The notes beneath the pieces were generated by a model. That model made no database searches. It was not told the DNA's origin and saw only the letters and a list, made by a program, of their open reading frames with translations. This document shows positions 38,330-46,481 of a stretch of DNA of 49,864 bases, in pieces; position 1 is the first letter of the stretch, and the number at the start of each line of letters is the position of its first letter. Origin of the DNA: a virus; the IMG/VR virus record IMGVR_UViG_3300020188_000012, positions 1 to 49,864 of that record; one strand, written 5' to 3'. Both the position numbers and the translations under genes were made by a program.

Positions 38330-39026
38330 CAATCTCTCTCAATACATCTTTACCAAACTGTTTTACAAGAGACTTTCTCATCAACTCTTCACGTTCTTTA
38401 TTGAAACCACCATGCATAATAAAGTGATATCTGTTCTCATTTGAACTGTTTAGTGCTTCATGTTCCACACCGTTATCAAACCAGAAGCCAGTGCAGTTCT
38501 CAAAAGGCAATTCTTCTTTTGTGTCTGCTCGTCTTAGGTAACAGTTCTCTGGTTGATAGAATGCAATGTTAATTGCACCAGCAATGTTTCTAATTCTGTT
38601 CTCTCTTATTCTCTGTGGACTTGCATCATTATGTGCGTCAATACCAGCACCAGGCTCTAACAACATGAAACGTAAACGTCTATAAGTTTTGTGGGGGAAG
38701 TCCTCCAACCACCTCTTTGTCTCTGGACAGACCTCTGCAATCTCTGTCCAGCCCCACTCAACATCTTCCTCTTTCAGTCCATGACCTTCTGGGTTTTTGG
38801 TGTGAAACCACCCAAGAGAAATATCACTACCTTTCTCCACAAAACTGTGAATGGATGCAGACTTCCAACCGCCATGTCCACCGTCACCAAAACGATGCTG
38901 TACAAAGAACCCCTCGTCGTACACTGCTTGTGCCTCTTGAATGCAAACCTCTGGTATCTCTATGTCCATCTTGAGATACCAGACATCATTATCTCTGCAC
39001 CAATCTACAATCTGTTTATGACTCAT
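38322..39026 (-). CDS. Aspartyl/asparaginyl beta-hydroxylase-like protein
   Basis: The 234-aa product fits the Asp/Asn hydroxylase-type 2OG oxygenases: RRLRFMLLEPGAGIDAHNDA (the G-x-x-x-x-x-H-x-D stretch), RNIAGAINIAFYQP, then FDNGVEHEALNSSNENRYHF with the distal His and an Arg for 2-oxoglutarate. It would hydroxylate side chains of a protein or a peptide-like substrate. It overlaps its upstream neighbour by 4 nt and its downstream neighbour by 8 nt. Confidence 0.72.
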   Translation of the reverse strand: MSHKQIVDWCRDNDVWYLKMDIEIPEVCIQEAQAVYDEGFFVQHRFGDGGHGGWKSASIHSFVEKGSDISLGWFHTKNPEGHGLKEEDVEWGWTEIAEVCPETKRWLEDFPHKTYRRLRFMLLEPGAGIDAHNDASPQRIRENRIRNIAGAINIAFYQPENCYLRRADTKEELPFENCTGFWFDNGVEHEALNSSNENRYHFIMHGGFNKEREELMRKSLVKQFGKDVLREIDE

Positions 39027-39661
39027 TTGCCTATCACCATAAACCTTTCCATACCATTTGCCAGTTTCTTTGTCCCACTATACATGATGTCCACAAACTC
39101 AGCCTGCTCTGCAAGTTCTTCTGGACCACTCACACAATTAATGTGATCCTCATATTTATCTTCATTTGTTGATTGTAAAACATAGACAGCATCATTGAAG
39201 AAACCTCTATTGAGTTGTTTAAATCTAGTCATTGGAAACATGTGTTCACAAGACGTATTGATAATAAGATTAAATACAGGCTCCGTTTTCTTTTGTTTGT
39301 TCCATATAGGATCAAACATCGTGTTTACAATATCACACTTATATTGTTTTTTATCTTTATATGTCTTGTTAAATTTATAACCAATTGTCTTTGCATCCTC
39401 ATCAATCTCAAAATTATGAATGAACTCGACGCCGTGTTCTATCAACAAGGGAACAATATAGTTTGCATACCAACCACCAAGAAGAGCAACTGACTTTGGA
39501 AACAACATAAGTTCTGACAACTCATTTACAATCCACAACTTACTTTCTAATTGAGATTGGTTCATAGAAACCATTACTCTTTTGTACAGATATGTTTCTG
39601 ATGATGATAATGCGTTTTTCCAATCGTGAGCCAACTCTGGAGTAAATTTCAAATATTCCAT
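39023..39661 (-). CDS. SAM-dependent methyltransferase-like protein
   Basis: The 212-aa product has a Rossmann-type core: SVALLGGWYANYIVP in the place of motif I (G-x-G-x-x), FIHNFEIDEDAKTIG (motif II acidic end that holds the SAM ribose) and FNLIINTSCEHM (motif IV). The first motif is not canonical, so activity is uncertain. It overlaps the glycosyltransferase-like gene upstream and the hydroxylase gene downstream, in a single translational run. Methylation of a sugar or protein is inferred only from context. Confidence 0.6.
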   Translation of the reverse strand: MEYLKFTPELAHDWKNALSSSETYLYKRVMVSMNQSQLESKLWIVNELSELMLFPKSVALLGGWYANYIVPLLIEHGVEFIHNFEIDEDAKTIGYKFNKTYKDKKQYKCDIVNTMFDPIWNKQKKTEPVFNLIINTSCEHMFPMTRFKQLNRGFFNDAVYVLQSTNEDKYEDHINCVSGPEELAEQAEFVDIMYSGTKKLANGMERFMVIGK

Positions 39662-40362
39662 AAAGATTTCATCTCCTCAACATCATTATTTTCTGCACTA
39701 TTGTTAAACAAACAAATCTTATGATCAGTCCTAAGTTTATTTTTCTCCATATCATCTGGAAACACATTACCCTTATACCAAGAGTAAATATCTCCTTGTG
39801 GGAATCCTTGAACATAACCACTATCTTCCCAAGGATTATACCAGTGGTGAGCAAAGTAATTGTCTAAACTAGGATATGTGAAGAAGATAACCTCTGCATT
39901 ATCTTTAACGTGTTGTAACACGGGTTTCATCTGCCCTCTGTTCCATCGAATGACAGAGGAATTTAGTGGAGTTGAACTATGCTTTGCATAGTTCTTCTTG
40001 ACTGTTTCCATGTCATTCCACCACCCACGGACAATCCAAGGTTTGTTCATAGGCAACTCAAAGAAGTATTTTAGGTCTTGATGTATGACCACATCTAGGT
40101 CAACAAAAAGAAACTTGTCACCTTCCACATAATCATCACTGAACATATAACACTTACGCCAGGCCCAGAAGAAGTTCTTACTTGGAATGTAGTGGTGGTC
40201 AAGATATGTTGGGAGTTTAATATCGTATTCATGGGTCGGTTTGTCAGTAAAACAATAGAAGTTGAAATCAACAGAACAGTTTTTTTCGCACTGCTCTTTT
40301 AGTTTCTCCACATAACTATCGTCGTACTTATCACCCCACTTAATACACAGTATGTTGTTCAT
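39649..40362 (-). CDS. Glycosyltransferase-like protein (DxD type)
   Basis: From ATG 40362 the product begins MNNILCIKWGDKYDDSYVEK, parallel to MDIVCVRIGDKYGPEY in the gene at 36354-37055, so the two are paralogues. KFLFVDLDVVIHQDL carries the D-x-D motif, and SSVIRWNRGQM and YNPWEDSGYVQGFPQGDIYS correspond to later parts of GT-A-like enzymes. The ORF extends 19 codons upstream, but that would lie within the radical SAM gene and ATG 40362 matches the paralogue. The sugar and acceptor are unknown. Confidence 0.65.
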   Translation of the reverse strand: MNNILCIKWGDKYDDSYVEKLKEQCEKNCSVDFNFYCFTDKPTHEYDIKLPTYLDHHYIPSKNFFWAWRKCYMFSDDYVEGDKFLFVDLDVVIHQDLKYFFELPMNKPWIVRGWWNDMETVKKNYAKHSSTPLNSSVIRWNRGQMKPVLQHVKDNAEVIFFTYPSLDNYFAHHWYNPWEDSGYVQGFPQGDIYSWYKGNVFPDDMEKNKLRTDHKICLFNNSAENNDVEEMKSLWNI

Positions 40363-41590
40363 AATATGGTTTCCACTCAGGAGCAAGGTCAAGCAAACAT
40401 GTACCTCTATGTAGGTCACGACTCTTAACGTCTTTGAGCATCTCGTACATCAGCTCTTCATCATAAGGGACAGTTTCCAAATAGTCAACGATCTTTTTGA
40501 AATCATCGTTGTACTCACTCTTCCAATTAGAAAAATATAAGTTGATGTATTCTTCTCGTATCTCTGGTGGTACGGTTGTTATAACATACTCCTCACCCTG
40601 TCCCCAAACGAGACTTCCAGTTGAAAATGGAAAAAACTTGCCTGGATATTTTTCCATGAGTCCACCTAAACCGTGTGCAATCTCCCATAGATACCCTATA
40701 TTTAATGCATTGATTGTAGATACAAATAACACTTTTGTGTTAGGCAGAGAAGCATATCTTTCAGAATTCTTATAGATTACATCCCACTTAGATGGGTATC
40801 TAAGATACTGATTACGTTCTCCCCATCCCTCAATAGAAATGTTTATCAGACACTCCTTGAACTCTGGAATATAATCGAAGATATTCTTACCATCATACTT
40901 AGGAGTGAGGGTTCCGTTAGTGGTAATTCTGAGGTCCATGTCCTTTGCTAGCCCACGGTCAACAATACGTTTCATCAAATCATAATTATATTTGATTGCC
41001 AGTGTCTCACCACCAGTTAATTTCAGTTCTACTAGATTGTCGATTACAAAGTCATCACACTCTTGTATGAAACTCTCTGCTTTCTCGTCGTTCTTGTATA
41101 GAGTATGATTACCAAGAAATTTAGCATTAGAACGCCCTATGTGTTGGTTCTCACGAGCAATACTAGATGAGTTTGCAGACCCACACATATGACAACGAAG
41201 ATTACAGAAGTTGGATGGTGCAATCCACTCCATAGTACGAACAAAAGGAGTATCCATATCTGTTTCAAGATACTCTTCCAGTTCTTCCTTGAGTTCTGGT
41301 TTGTTATACTCTAAGTATTTGTTGTAAGTTCTACGATGGCTCTCTGGTGAATGTTTTTCTTGTTCTATACAAACCTCACAGTTGGATTCAACTAATGGAC
41401 CACCACCCGCCATCATCTCCTTACGAAACTGTTTAACTTTATCAGACTGCCAATAATCTTTGATTGTTCTTTTTGTATCCACTGACTCTTTAATAACACA
41501 ACATGGTTTTATACGCCCAGAAACATCTGTAACAATATTCATGAAAGGTTGTGGACAGAACCAAGGATAATCTTCAATCTTCTTCTTCAT
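40340..41590 (-). CDS. Radical SAM protein
   Basis: The 416-aa product has the radical SAM cluster motif CNLRCHMC (C129, C133, C136; C-x3-C-x2-C) that binds the [4Fe-4S] cluster, ELKLTGGETL (the glycine-rich SAM-binding GGE) and ITTNGTL. An N-terminal segment with GRIKPCC and ESNCEVCIEQ adds further Cys residues that could hold an auxiliary cluster of SPASM/Twitch type. Such enzymes modify peptides or sugars by radical chemistry and occur in T4-like marine phages. The substrate is not known. It overlaps its small upstream neighbour by 17 nt and the glycosyltransferase-like gene downstream by 23 nt. Confidence 0.85.
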   Translation of the reverse strand: MKKKIEDYPWFCPQPFMNIVTDVSGRIKPCCVIKESVDTKRTIKDYWQSDKVKQFRKEMMAGGGPLVESNCEVCIEQEKHSPESHRRTYNKYLEYNKPELKEELEEYLETDMDTPFVRTMEWIAPSNFCNLRCHMCGSANSSSIARENQHIGRSNAKFLGNHTLYKNDEKAESFIQECDDFVIDNLVELKLTGGETLAIKYNYDLMKRIVDRGLAKDMDLRITTNGTLTPKYDGKNIFDYIPEFKECLINISIEGWGERNQYLRYPSKWDVIYKNSERYASLPNTKVLFVSTINALNIGYLWEIAHGLGGLMEKYPGKFFPFSTGSLVWGQGEEYVITTVPPEIREEYINLYFSNWKSEYNDDFKKIVDYLETVPYDEELMYEMLKDVKSRDLHRGTCLLDLAPEWKPYYEQHTVY

Positions 41591-41675
41591 AGATAAAATT
41601 ATGTTCCTTATGTTCGTATTTTCTAAAACGAGATAAGAAAAATCTCACCCTGTAAATAAATTTCTTAATTTTCAT
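41574..41675 (-). CDS. Possible small basic protein, 33 aa
   Basis: From ATG 41675 the frame encodes MKIKKFIYRVRFFLSRFRKY and then 13 more residues ending EEED. It fills the gap between the SGNH hydrolase stop (11-nt overlap) and the radical SAM start (17-nt overlap), in the same tight-packed style as its neighbours, and AGAGA precedes the start. A basic amphipathic N-terminus and acidic C-terminus could act as a small partner protein. Coding status is uncertain because of the short length. Confidence 0.35.
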   Translation of the reverse strand: MKIKKFIYRVRFFLSRFRKYEHKEHNFIYEEED

Positions 41676-42507
41676 TATATATCTCTTTGTATTTGTCGTA
41701 TAAAAAGTCTGCAATAAATTTATGTCCCACAGCATTCGGGTGGGGATCAGTTTTAGAAATCCTAAATTCGCCGCCGCCCTTGCGCTGTTGTGACCATCTG
41801 CCGGGTTTATTATGTGGGGATGCTTCATCAAGAATATGATCAATACAATATCCACCAATTTCATTCATTATTGGCCAACCTATAAATTTGTTTCCTATAT
41901 TTTTTTCAATGTAATTGATATAAGGACTTTCAATTATTTCTTTTGCAGCCATTATACGACTGTCGTTTACTTTATAAAAATCGAGGGTTTCATTTGGACC
42001 TCCTACAGAACAATCAATAGTTTCTAATTCGGTTGTGCTATAAAGGGACATATTAAAAGTTCCTTGAATAAAAATATAAGGTAAATCTTTCAAAAGTTTT
42101 TCAGCATGTATAAATGTTCTCAGGGTGTTGCGAGTTGCATGAAAAACATTTTGGTTTTCTAAAATAAATTTATTCAAACCCTCTGTATCACGAGGATTAA
42201 CATGACGCCATTTATTCCAACTTTTACGGCGTTGAAATCCTATTCTCTGCCATTCACTCCACATCAAAACAATAAGACCAATGTTCTTTTCGTTTAATAC
42301 AACATCAAGAGTTTTTGCTAAAATTTGGTCATTACCAGAACCAGATTTGCCAAGATTTACACATTCCATATCAAGCATATTTGAAAGATGTTCCGGCCAT
42401 CTTGGAAAGTCGAAGTTTACATCAGGACTTTGTTTGGAGAACAAATTGTGTTCTGTGTAACTACATCCAATGGCAATGAGTTTTTTTCTAGAAGACTTGA
42501 ACACCAT
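41665..42507 (-). CDS. SGNH/GDSL-type hydrolase-like protein
   Basis: From ATG 42507 the 280-aa product has IAIGCSYTEHN (block I, nucleophile S16), NLGKSGSGNDQI (blocks with the oxyanion Gly and Asn) and DPHPNAVGHKFIADFL near the end (catalytic D-x-x-H). This is the SGNH esterase/acetyltransferase fold, often used to remove or add acetyl groups on sugars. In the cluster with glycosyltransferase-like proteins and a carbamoyltransferase it suggests glycan editing; this is inference. It overlaps the carbamoyltransferase gene by 20 nt. Confidence 0.7.
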   Translation of the reverse strand: MVFKSSRKKLIAIGCSYTEHNLFSKQSPDVNFDFPRWPEHLSNMLDMECVNLGKSGSGNDQILAKTLDVVLNEKNIGLIVLMWSEWQRIGFQRRKSWNKWRHVNPRDTEGLNKFILENQNVFHATRNTLRTFIHAEKLLKDLPYIFIQGTFNMSLYSTTELETIDCSVGGPNETLDFYKVNDSRIMAAKEIIESPYINYIEKNIGNKFIGWPIMNEIGGYCIDHILDEASPHNKPGRWSQQRKGGGEFRISKTDPHPNAVGHKFIADFLYDKYKEIYNEN

Positions 42508-43810
42508 ACTTCTCAATAAATCTAGTAGCGTCACGGGGTGAGTCAACCATTGGTTCACCCTTGATATTTAGTGATGTATTCAAAAGCATTGGACAACCTG
42601 TTGCATCGTACCACTCTTCTAGAATAGGACGAATGACAGACTTACAGTTCTTCTTTACAACCTGCACTCTCGCAGTTCCATCAACATGAGTGACAGACTT
42701 GTAATCGTGTTTTGCAGTGGCAACAAACTGCATGTATTCGTTCATTGGTCCTTCGAAGTATTCGTCTGCATACTCCTCTAGTATTGATGGTGCGAAAGGA
42801 CGAAACCTCTGTCGTCTCTTGATGTCATTTACTGTGTCTTTGATGTCATATCTTGGGTCGCCTAGTAGAGAACGATTACCCAAGGCTCTAGGTCCAAACT
42901 CTGCTCGACCATGTGCAATACCGCATACTCTGTTATTCAGAAGTTCTTGAATGACACCACGAACCCATATTGGGCGGTCTATGTCAGTTCCAAGATATGG
43001 ACCTTCCCACTGCAACTTCTTTTTTTGTACAAGTGCTGCTGCACCTAGAGCAGACCCCGCATCACCAGGCGACGGCATAATCCATATGTTCTTGTCTTGT
43101 ATCTTACTGTTTGCAACACAGTTCAACGCACACCCACCCATCAGAATGATATTCTTCTTGGGACACATATTAACCAGTTCTAAAAGTTTTTTCTCGTATA
43201 GAGATTGCACAGATGCAGCAAGGTCTTCTGGTCTTGCGTCTTTCCAGACATCACCAACTCCACGATGATTGTTCATCAACAGAAGGGGTTCCAAGTCATA
43301 CAAAGGTTCACCAAACGCAGACATACCCATCGTGATATATTCATCCTCGTTGGGTTTCAGTCCTATACGTTGTGTGATTGCCGAGTACAGAAGTCCTAGT
43401 GAGTATGGATACTTCCACGACTTCACCTTCTTCATGTTATCCCAAATGGATATAGTGTCCCACTCACCGATTGCATCTACAACAATAATGTTGCAGTCAT
43501 CGAATGGTGCAGTGTAATACCCTGCCGCAGCATGAGACTCGTGGTGACGAAAACTCACATCATACCTGATGCGAGGTTTCTTCCACTTCTGTCCAGCGTA
43601 AAGTCGTCTTAGATTTTTGGAAAATGGTTTCTCATAGTATGCAACTACTGCGTCACGATTATCTCTTATCTTTGACAGTTGATACCAGTGAAGGTATTTG
43701 TCACCTTTTTTTCTACTGTGTCTCTCTGCATGAGATGCAAAAATAATCTTATTATCTTCTAGGACACAAATAGCAGCATCATGAAAACCTTCTGATATAC
43801 CTATAATCAT
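42488..43810 (-). CDS. O-carbamoyltransferase (NodU/CmcH/TobZ family)
   Basis: The 440-aa product transfers a carbamoyl group from carbamoyl phosphate to a hydroxyl through a carbamoyl-adenylate. Hallmarks are the N-terminal GISEGFHDAAICVL, HHESHAAAGYYTAPFDDCNI with metal-binding His, VVDAIGEWDT, GGCALNCVANSKI and the YrdC-like C-terminal GRAEFGPRALGNRSLLGDPR and RFRPFAPSIL. Usual substrates are sugars or antibiotics. Members occur in marine T4-like phages near fibre genes. The start overlaps the 190-aa gene by ATGA. Confidence 0.93.
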   Translation of the reverse strand: MIIGISEGFHDAAICVLEDNKIIFASHAERHSRKKGDKYLHWYQLSKIRDNRDAVVAYYEKPFSKNLRRLYAGQKWKKPRIRYDVSFRHHESHAAAGYYTAPFDDCNIIVVDAIGEWDTISIWDNMKKVKSWKYPYSLGLLYSAITQRIGLKPNEDEYITMGMSAFGEPLYDLEPLLLMNNHRGVGDVWKDARPEDLAASVQSLYEKKLLELVNMCPKKNIILMGGCALNCVANSKIQDKNIWIMPSPGDAGSALGAAALVQKKKLQWEGPYLGTDIDRPIWVRGVIQELLNNRVCGIAHGRAEFGPRALGNRSLLGDPRYDIKDTVNDIKRRQRFRPFAPSILEEYADEYFEGPMNEYMQFVATAKHDYKSVTHVDGTARVQVVKKNCKSVIRPILEEWYDATGCPMLLNTSLNIKGEPMVDSPRDATRFIEKYGVQVF

Positions 43811-44379
43811 GTAAAGGGAACGAATACTCCTGTGATGTTACCCTCATCATCTTTATGAATTTCTGTATTTTCATTTCTAAAAACTTGATAAAGTGCAAGA
43901 ATTTCAATTGGACTACTTGCTTTTCTGATAGCAGTCTTTGCATTCTTTGACCTTTCAGATGTGTCAGAATCCTTAACTTCATCTTTTTCGAAAATACTAA
44001 GTTTTAATGAGAACAATCTCTCTTTGTCTTCTGCACTCTCAAAATCAAAATTACTAAAGAACCTAAAGACTTCTGCATTCCTTTCTACTGGGTCACCTAC
44101 TGGGTCACTACCACTATATAAACCAGAACGTTCTGCATAACGATCAAAAGCATCCTTAAATTCTTGACGAATAATATCATTTGCGGCCTTAGTGCGACCT
44201 TCAATGTCCTCATAAGAAGTTACTTCTAGAAGAGCCTGAAACTGTTCATCTTCTTCATCTACCTTAAGATAGTGTTCACGGTAGATGTTCATATCATCTT
44301 TCCAGAGAATCTTTACAGTATCCAACTCTGAATTTGTGTAAGTAACATCTGCGATTTTGTCTTCCCAAAAATATGCCAT
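43807..44379 (-). CDS. Protein of unknown function near fibre genes, 190 aa
   Basis: The product begins MAYFWEDKIADVTYTNSELD and is acidic, charged and mainly helical, with no enzyme motif. AAGGAA precedes ATG 44379. It lies between a fibre-type gene (11-nt gap) and the carbamoyltransferase gene (4-nt overlap). It could be a fibre chaperone or a minor tail part; the sequence does not decide. Confidence 0.55.
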   Translation of the reverse strand: MAYFWEDKIADVTYTNSELDTVKILWKDDMNIYREHYLKVDEEDEQFQALLEVTSYEDIEGRTKAANDIIRQEFKDAFDRYAERSGLYSGSDPVGDPVERNAEVFRFFSNFDFESAEDKERLFSLKLSIFEKDEVKDSDTSERSKNAKTAIRKASSPIEILALYQVFRNENTEIHKDDEGNITGVFVPFT

Positions 44380-44390
44380 TTTAGTATTCC

Positions 44391-45350
44391 TTATACCTGT
44401 GTAATCTTGAAGGTGTATGTTGAGATGGTTGTGGGTGAACCATCTGGAAATTCCTGTGCCCGATAATCATCAAGACCAACCTGTAGAGTCTGATAGTTAC
44501 CACTGCCATTAAGTCTTGTATCAACCATTGCCGTACCTCTGGAGTTACCAGAACCATTAATGTTATATGATAATTTATTCCCTGCCGTATCTTCTGCTGC
44601 ATAGTGACGAATATCATTCTTTAGAATTGCATTAAAAGAACTCGTATCAGAAGTCAAATCAACCTGATTTAAGTTACCATCTGTGTCTACAAGAAGAAGT
44701 GCTTGTGATGGAAAAGACCTTGCATCACTACGTCTCTGTAGATAATAACTCGTGATGGTAGTGGGTTGGTCAAGTGTTTCTGGAATACCAGCAGCAGTAT
44801 ACAAAGTTGTATCTGCTCGTGTATCAAGAAAGATTGGAGTGGACGAACCAGATACTTCAGTATAGTTTGCAACTGATGCAGAGGTAGAGATCGTATATGT
44901 TCCGTTAGTATACGCACTCTCACTAGCGGCAACCATTCCAGTTAGAGTTGCATAGATAAAGGTGTCCACATAGTCTGTGGCAGACATTGCAACAATATCA
45001 TTACCATCATAGTATGCAGGGAATGCAACGTTGTTTGTATCACCAGTTGCACTGAGTGCCGTATTATATGTTGGTCCTGTAACCTTGTCGTAGTTGACAG
45101 TCACAGTTGAAGGTTCTGCTGTTGTTGCCTCATTAGGAAATGCAGATGCATTAGTTGAGTATGCACCAGCCTGTAGTCTGGTATCTGCCATTGTTGGGGA
45201 TAAAGTACCACTAGAAGCAACGACACTTACCGTTACAGAAGGAGCTGTGCCGTACAGATACGCAATGTACTGTTTCCACTCGTTAATCTGAGTGGCATTC
45301 ATCTCTTGAATATCTGTTCCATTATAGTATATTGGTGTTCTTACAGTCAT
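44391..45350 (-). CDS. Putative tail-fibre/structural protein with internal repeats
   Basis: The 319-aa product is rich in Thr, Ser, Ala and Tyr, as in fibre proteins. It has an internal repeat: PIYYNGTDIQEMNATQINEW near the start recurs as PAYYDGNDIVAMSATDYVDT about 110 residues on, and DTR occurs three times in similar places (MADTRLQAG, FLDTRADTT, MVDTRLNGSG). No catalytic motif is seen. The start shares a base with the upstream stop (TAATG), so it is translationally coupled to the fibre-like gene before it. Confidence 0.65.
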   Translation of the reverse strand: MTVRTPIYYNGTDIQEMNATQINEWKQYIAYLYGTAPSVTVSVVASSGTLSPTMADTRLQAGAYSTNASAFPNEATTAEPSTVTVNYDKVTGPTYNTALSATGDTNNVAFPAYYDGNDIVAMSATDYVDTFIYATLTGMVAASESAYTNGTYTISTSASVANYTEVSGSSTPIFLDTRADTTLYTAAGIPETLDQPTTITSYYLQRRSDARSFPSQALLLVDTDGNLNQVDLTSDTSSFNAILKNDIRHYAAEDTAGNKLSYNINGSGNSRGTAMVDTRLNGSGNYQTLQVGLDDYRAQEFPDGSPTTISTYTFKITQV

Positions 45351-46258
45351 TATCCAATTCCATTAATTGTTTTAAGTGTTGTGCCGCCTGAGTTTTTAAC
45401 TAACAGAGTTGCAGTTGCTGTTGCGGCAATTGTTCCAGTAAAAGTTGCATTACCATTTGATGCAAACGTTAAAGCATTTGTTGTGGTTGCAGGACCAATC
45501 GTACCAGTGTCATCAACAATCAATCCACCTACTCTAGTTGATCCAGGCGTAATTGTCAAGTCACCTGATGATGCACCAGTTGCGGTTGTTGTACCAAAGA
45601 TAACTTGGTCTGCACTTTCATCCCAACCAAGGAACACATTGTCACCAGTAGAACCACGTTCAATTACAATACCAGCATCACTGGATGCAGACGTAGTGCC
45701 TGTTCCAAGTTCAATGAGGACATCTTCAATCGTTGTATTTGTTGCACTATTTGTTACTGTTGAACCGTTAACTGTGAGGTTACCTGTGATTGTAACATCG
45801 TCTGGGAGTCCGATTGTGATTGTACCAGAAGACTCTGATACCTCAACTTCGTTTGATGTACCAGCAAAAGTAACTGTACCACCAAGTGATGCAGAGGTTG
45901 ATGTTCCACCACTTGCACCAAATGTAATACCACTGTTTGTTAGAGAAGAGTTACCAATATTACTTAGAGTATTAGATGCACCACTTATTGTTTTGTTTGT
46001 AACTGTTGCAGTACTATCTGAGGTAAGAACAGTACCACTAGCATCAGGTAGAGTAATAGTTCTATCGGCGGTTGGGTCTGCTGCAACAAGAGTGGTTTCG
46101 AAATCATCTACTGTAGCACCCTCAAAAACAACACCGTCAGAGAAACCTAGTGATGCAAGAGTAACACTACTTACATCTGATCTAAGAGTGTTAAACTGTT
46201 CTTTGAACTGTTCAAGAGAACTATCAAGTGAAAGTTCTGTTGCTGTTACTGTTGCCAT
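45350..46258 (-). CDS. Tail-fibre-like structural protein
   Basis: The 302-aa product has low sequence complexity (Ser, Thr, Gly, Ala, Val), almost no Cys or Trp, and the DRTITLPDASGTVLTSDS and VTNKTISGASNTLSNIG segments that recur in tail-fibre-type proteins of marine phages. The C-terminus, with LLVKNSGGTTLKTINGIG, resembles the closing part of such proteins. It likely forms a trimeric beta-rich fibre or its attachment. AGGAT precedes ATG 46258. Confidence 0.72.
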   Translation of the reverse strand: MATVTATELSLDSSLEQFKEQFNTLRSDVSSVTLASLGFSDGVVFEGATVDDFETTLVAADPTADRTITLPDASGTVLTSDSTATVTNKTISGASNTLSNIGNSSLTNSGITFGASGGTSTSASLGGTVTFAGTSNEVEVSESSGTITIGLPDDVTITGNLTVNGSTVTNSATNTTIEDVLIELGTGTTSASSDAGIVIERGSTGDNVFLGWDESADQVIFGTTTATGASSGDLTITPGSTRVGGLIVDDTGTIGPATTTNALTFASNGNATFTGTIAATATATLLVKNSGGTTLKTINGIG

Positions 46259-46480
46259 TTACTTATCCTCTACCAGTTTCAATAACATATTCTTAATTTC
46301 ATGCATTTCGGATTTAAGACTATTTAGTTCTCTTGTAGTCTCACGAATTTCATCACGTTGTCTTTGAGCCTCTTCTGCACGTTTCTTTGCAATGAGGTAT
46401 GCAGACTTGTTTGTGTTCACAATTGCATTTGATCTTTCATCACGAACCAAATCATTATGTCCTTCAACTTGTATTCTCAT
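46259..46480 (-). CDS. Small coiled-coil protein, 73 aa
   Basis: The product begins MRIQVEGHNDLVRDERSNAI and continues as a long helix with a heptad pattern (AEEAQRQRDEIRETTRELNS, then LKSEMHEIKNMLLKLVEDK). It probably forms a coiled coil and may connect or fold fibre parts. It is separated from the large structural gene by one base and from the next stop by none, inside a fibre operon. The family is not recognised. Confidence 0.6.
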   Translation of the reverse strand: MRIQVEGHNDLVRDERSNAIVNTNKSAYLIAKKRAEEAQRQRDEIRETTRELNSLKSEMHEIKNMLLKLVEDK

Positions 46481-46481
46481 C

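Noticed and set aside
45306-46367. Plus-strand ORF of 353 aa
   Set aside because: It is the mirror of the Thr/Ser-rich tail-fibre-like gene; the low-complexity composition of the real gene keeps this frame open.
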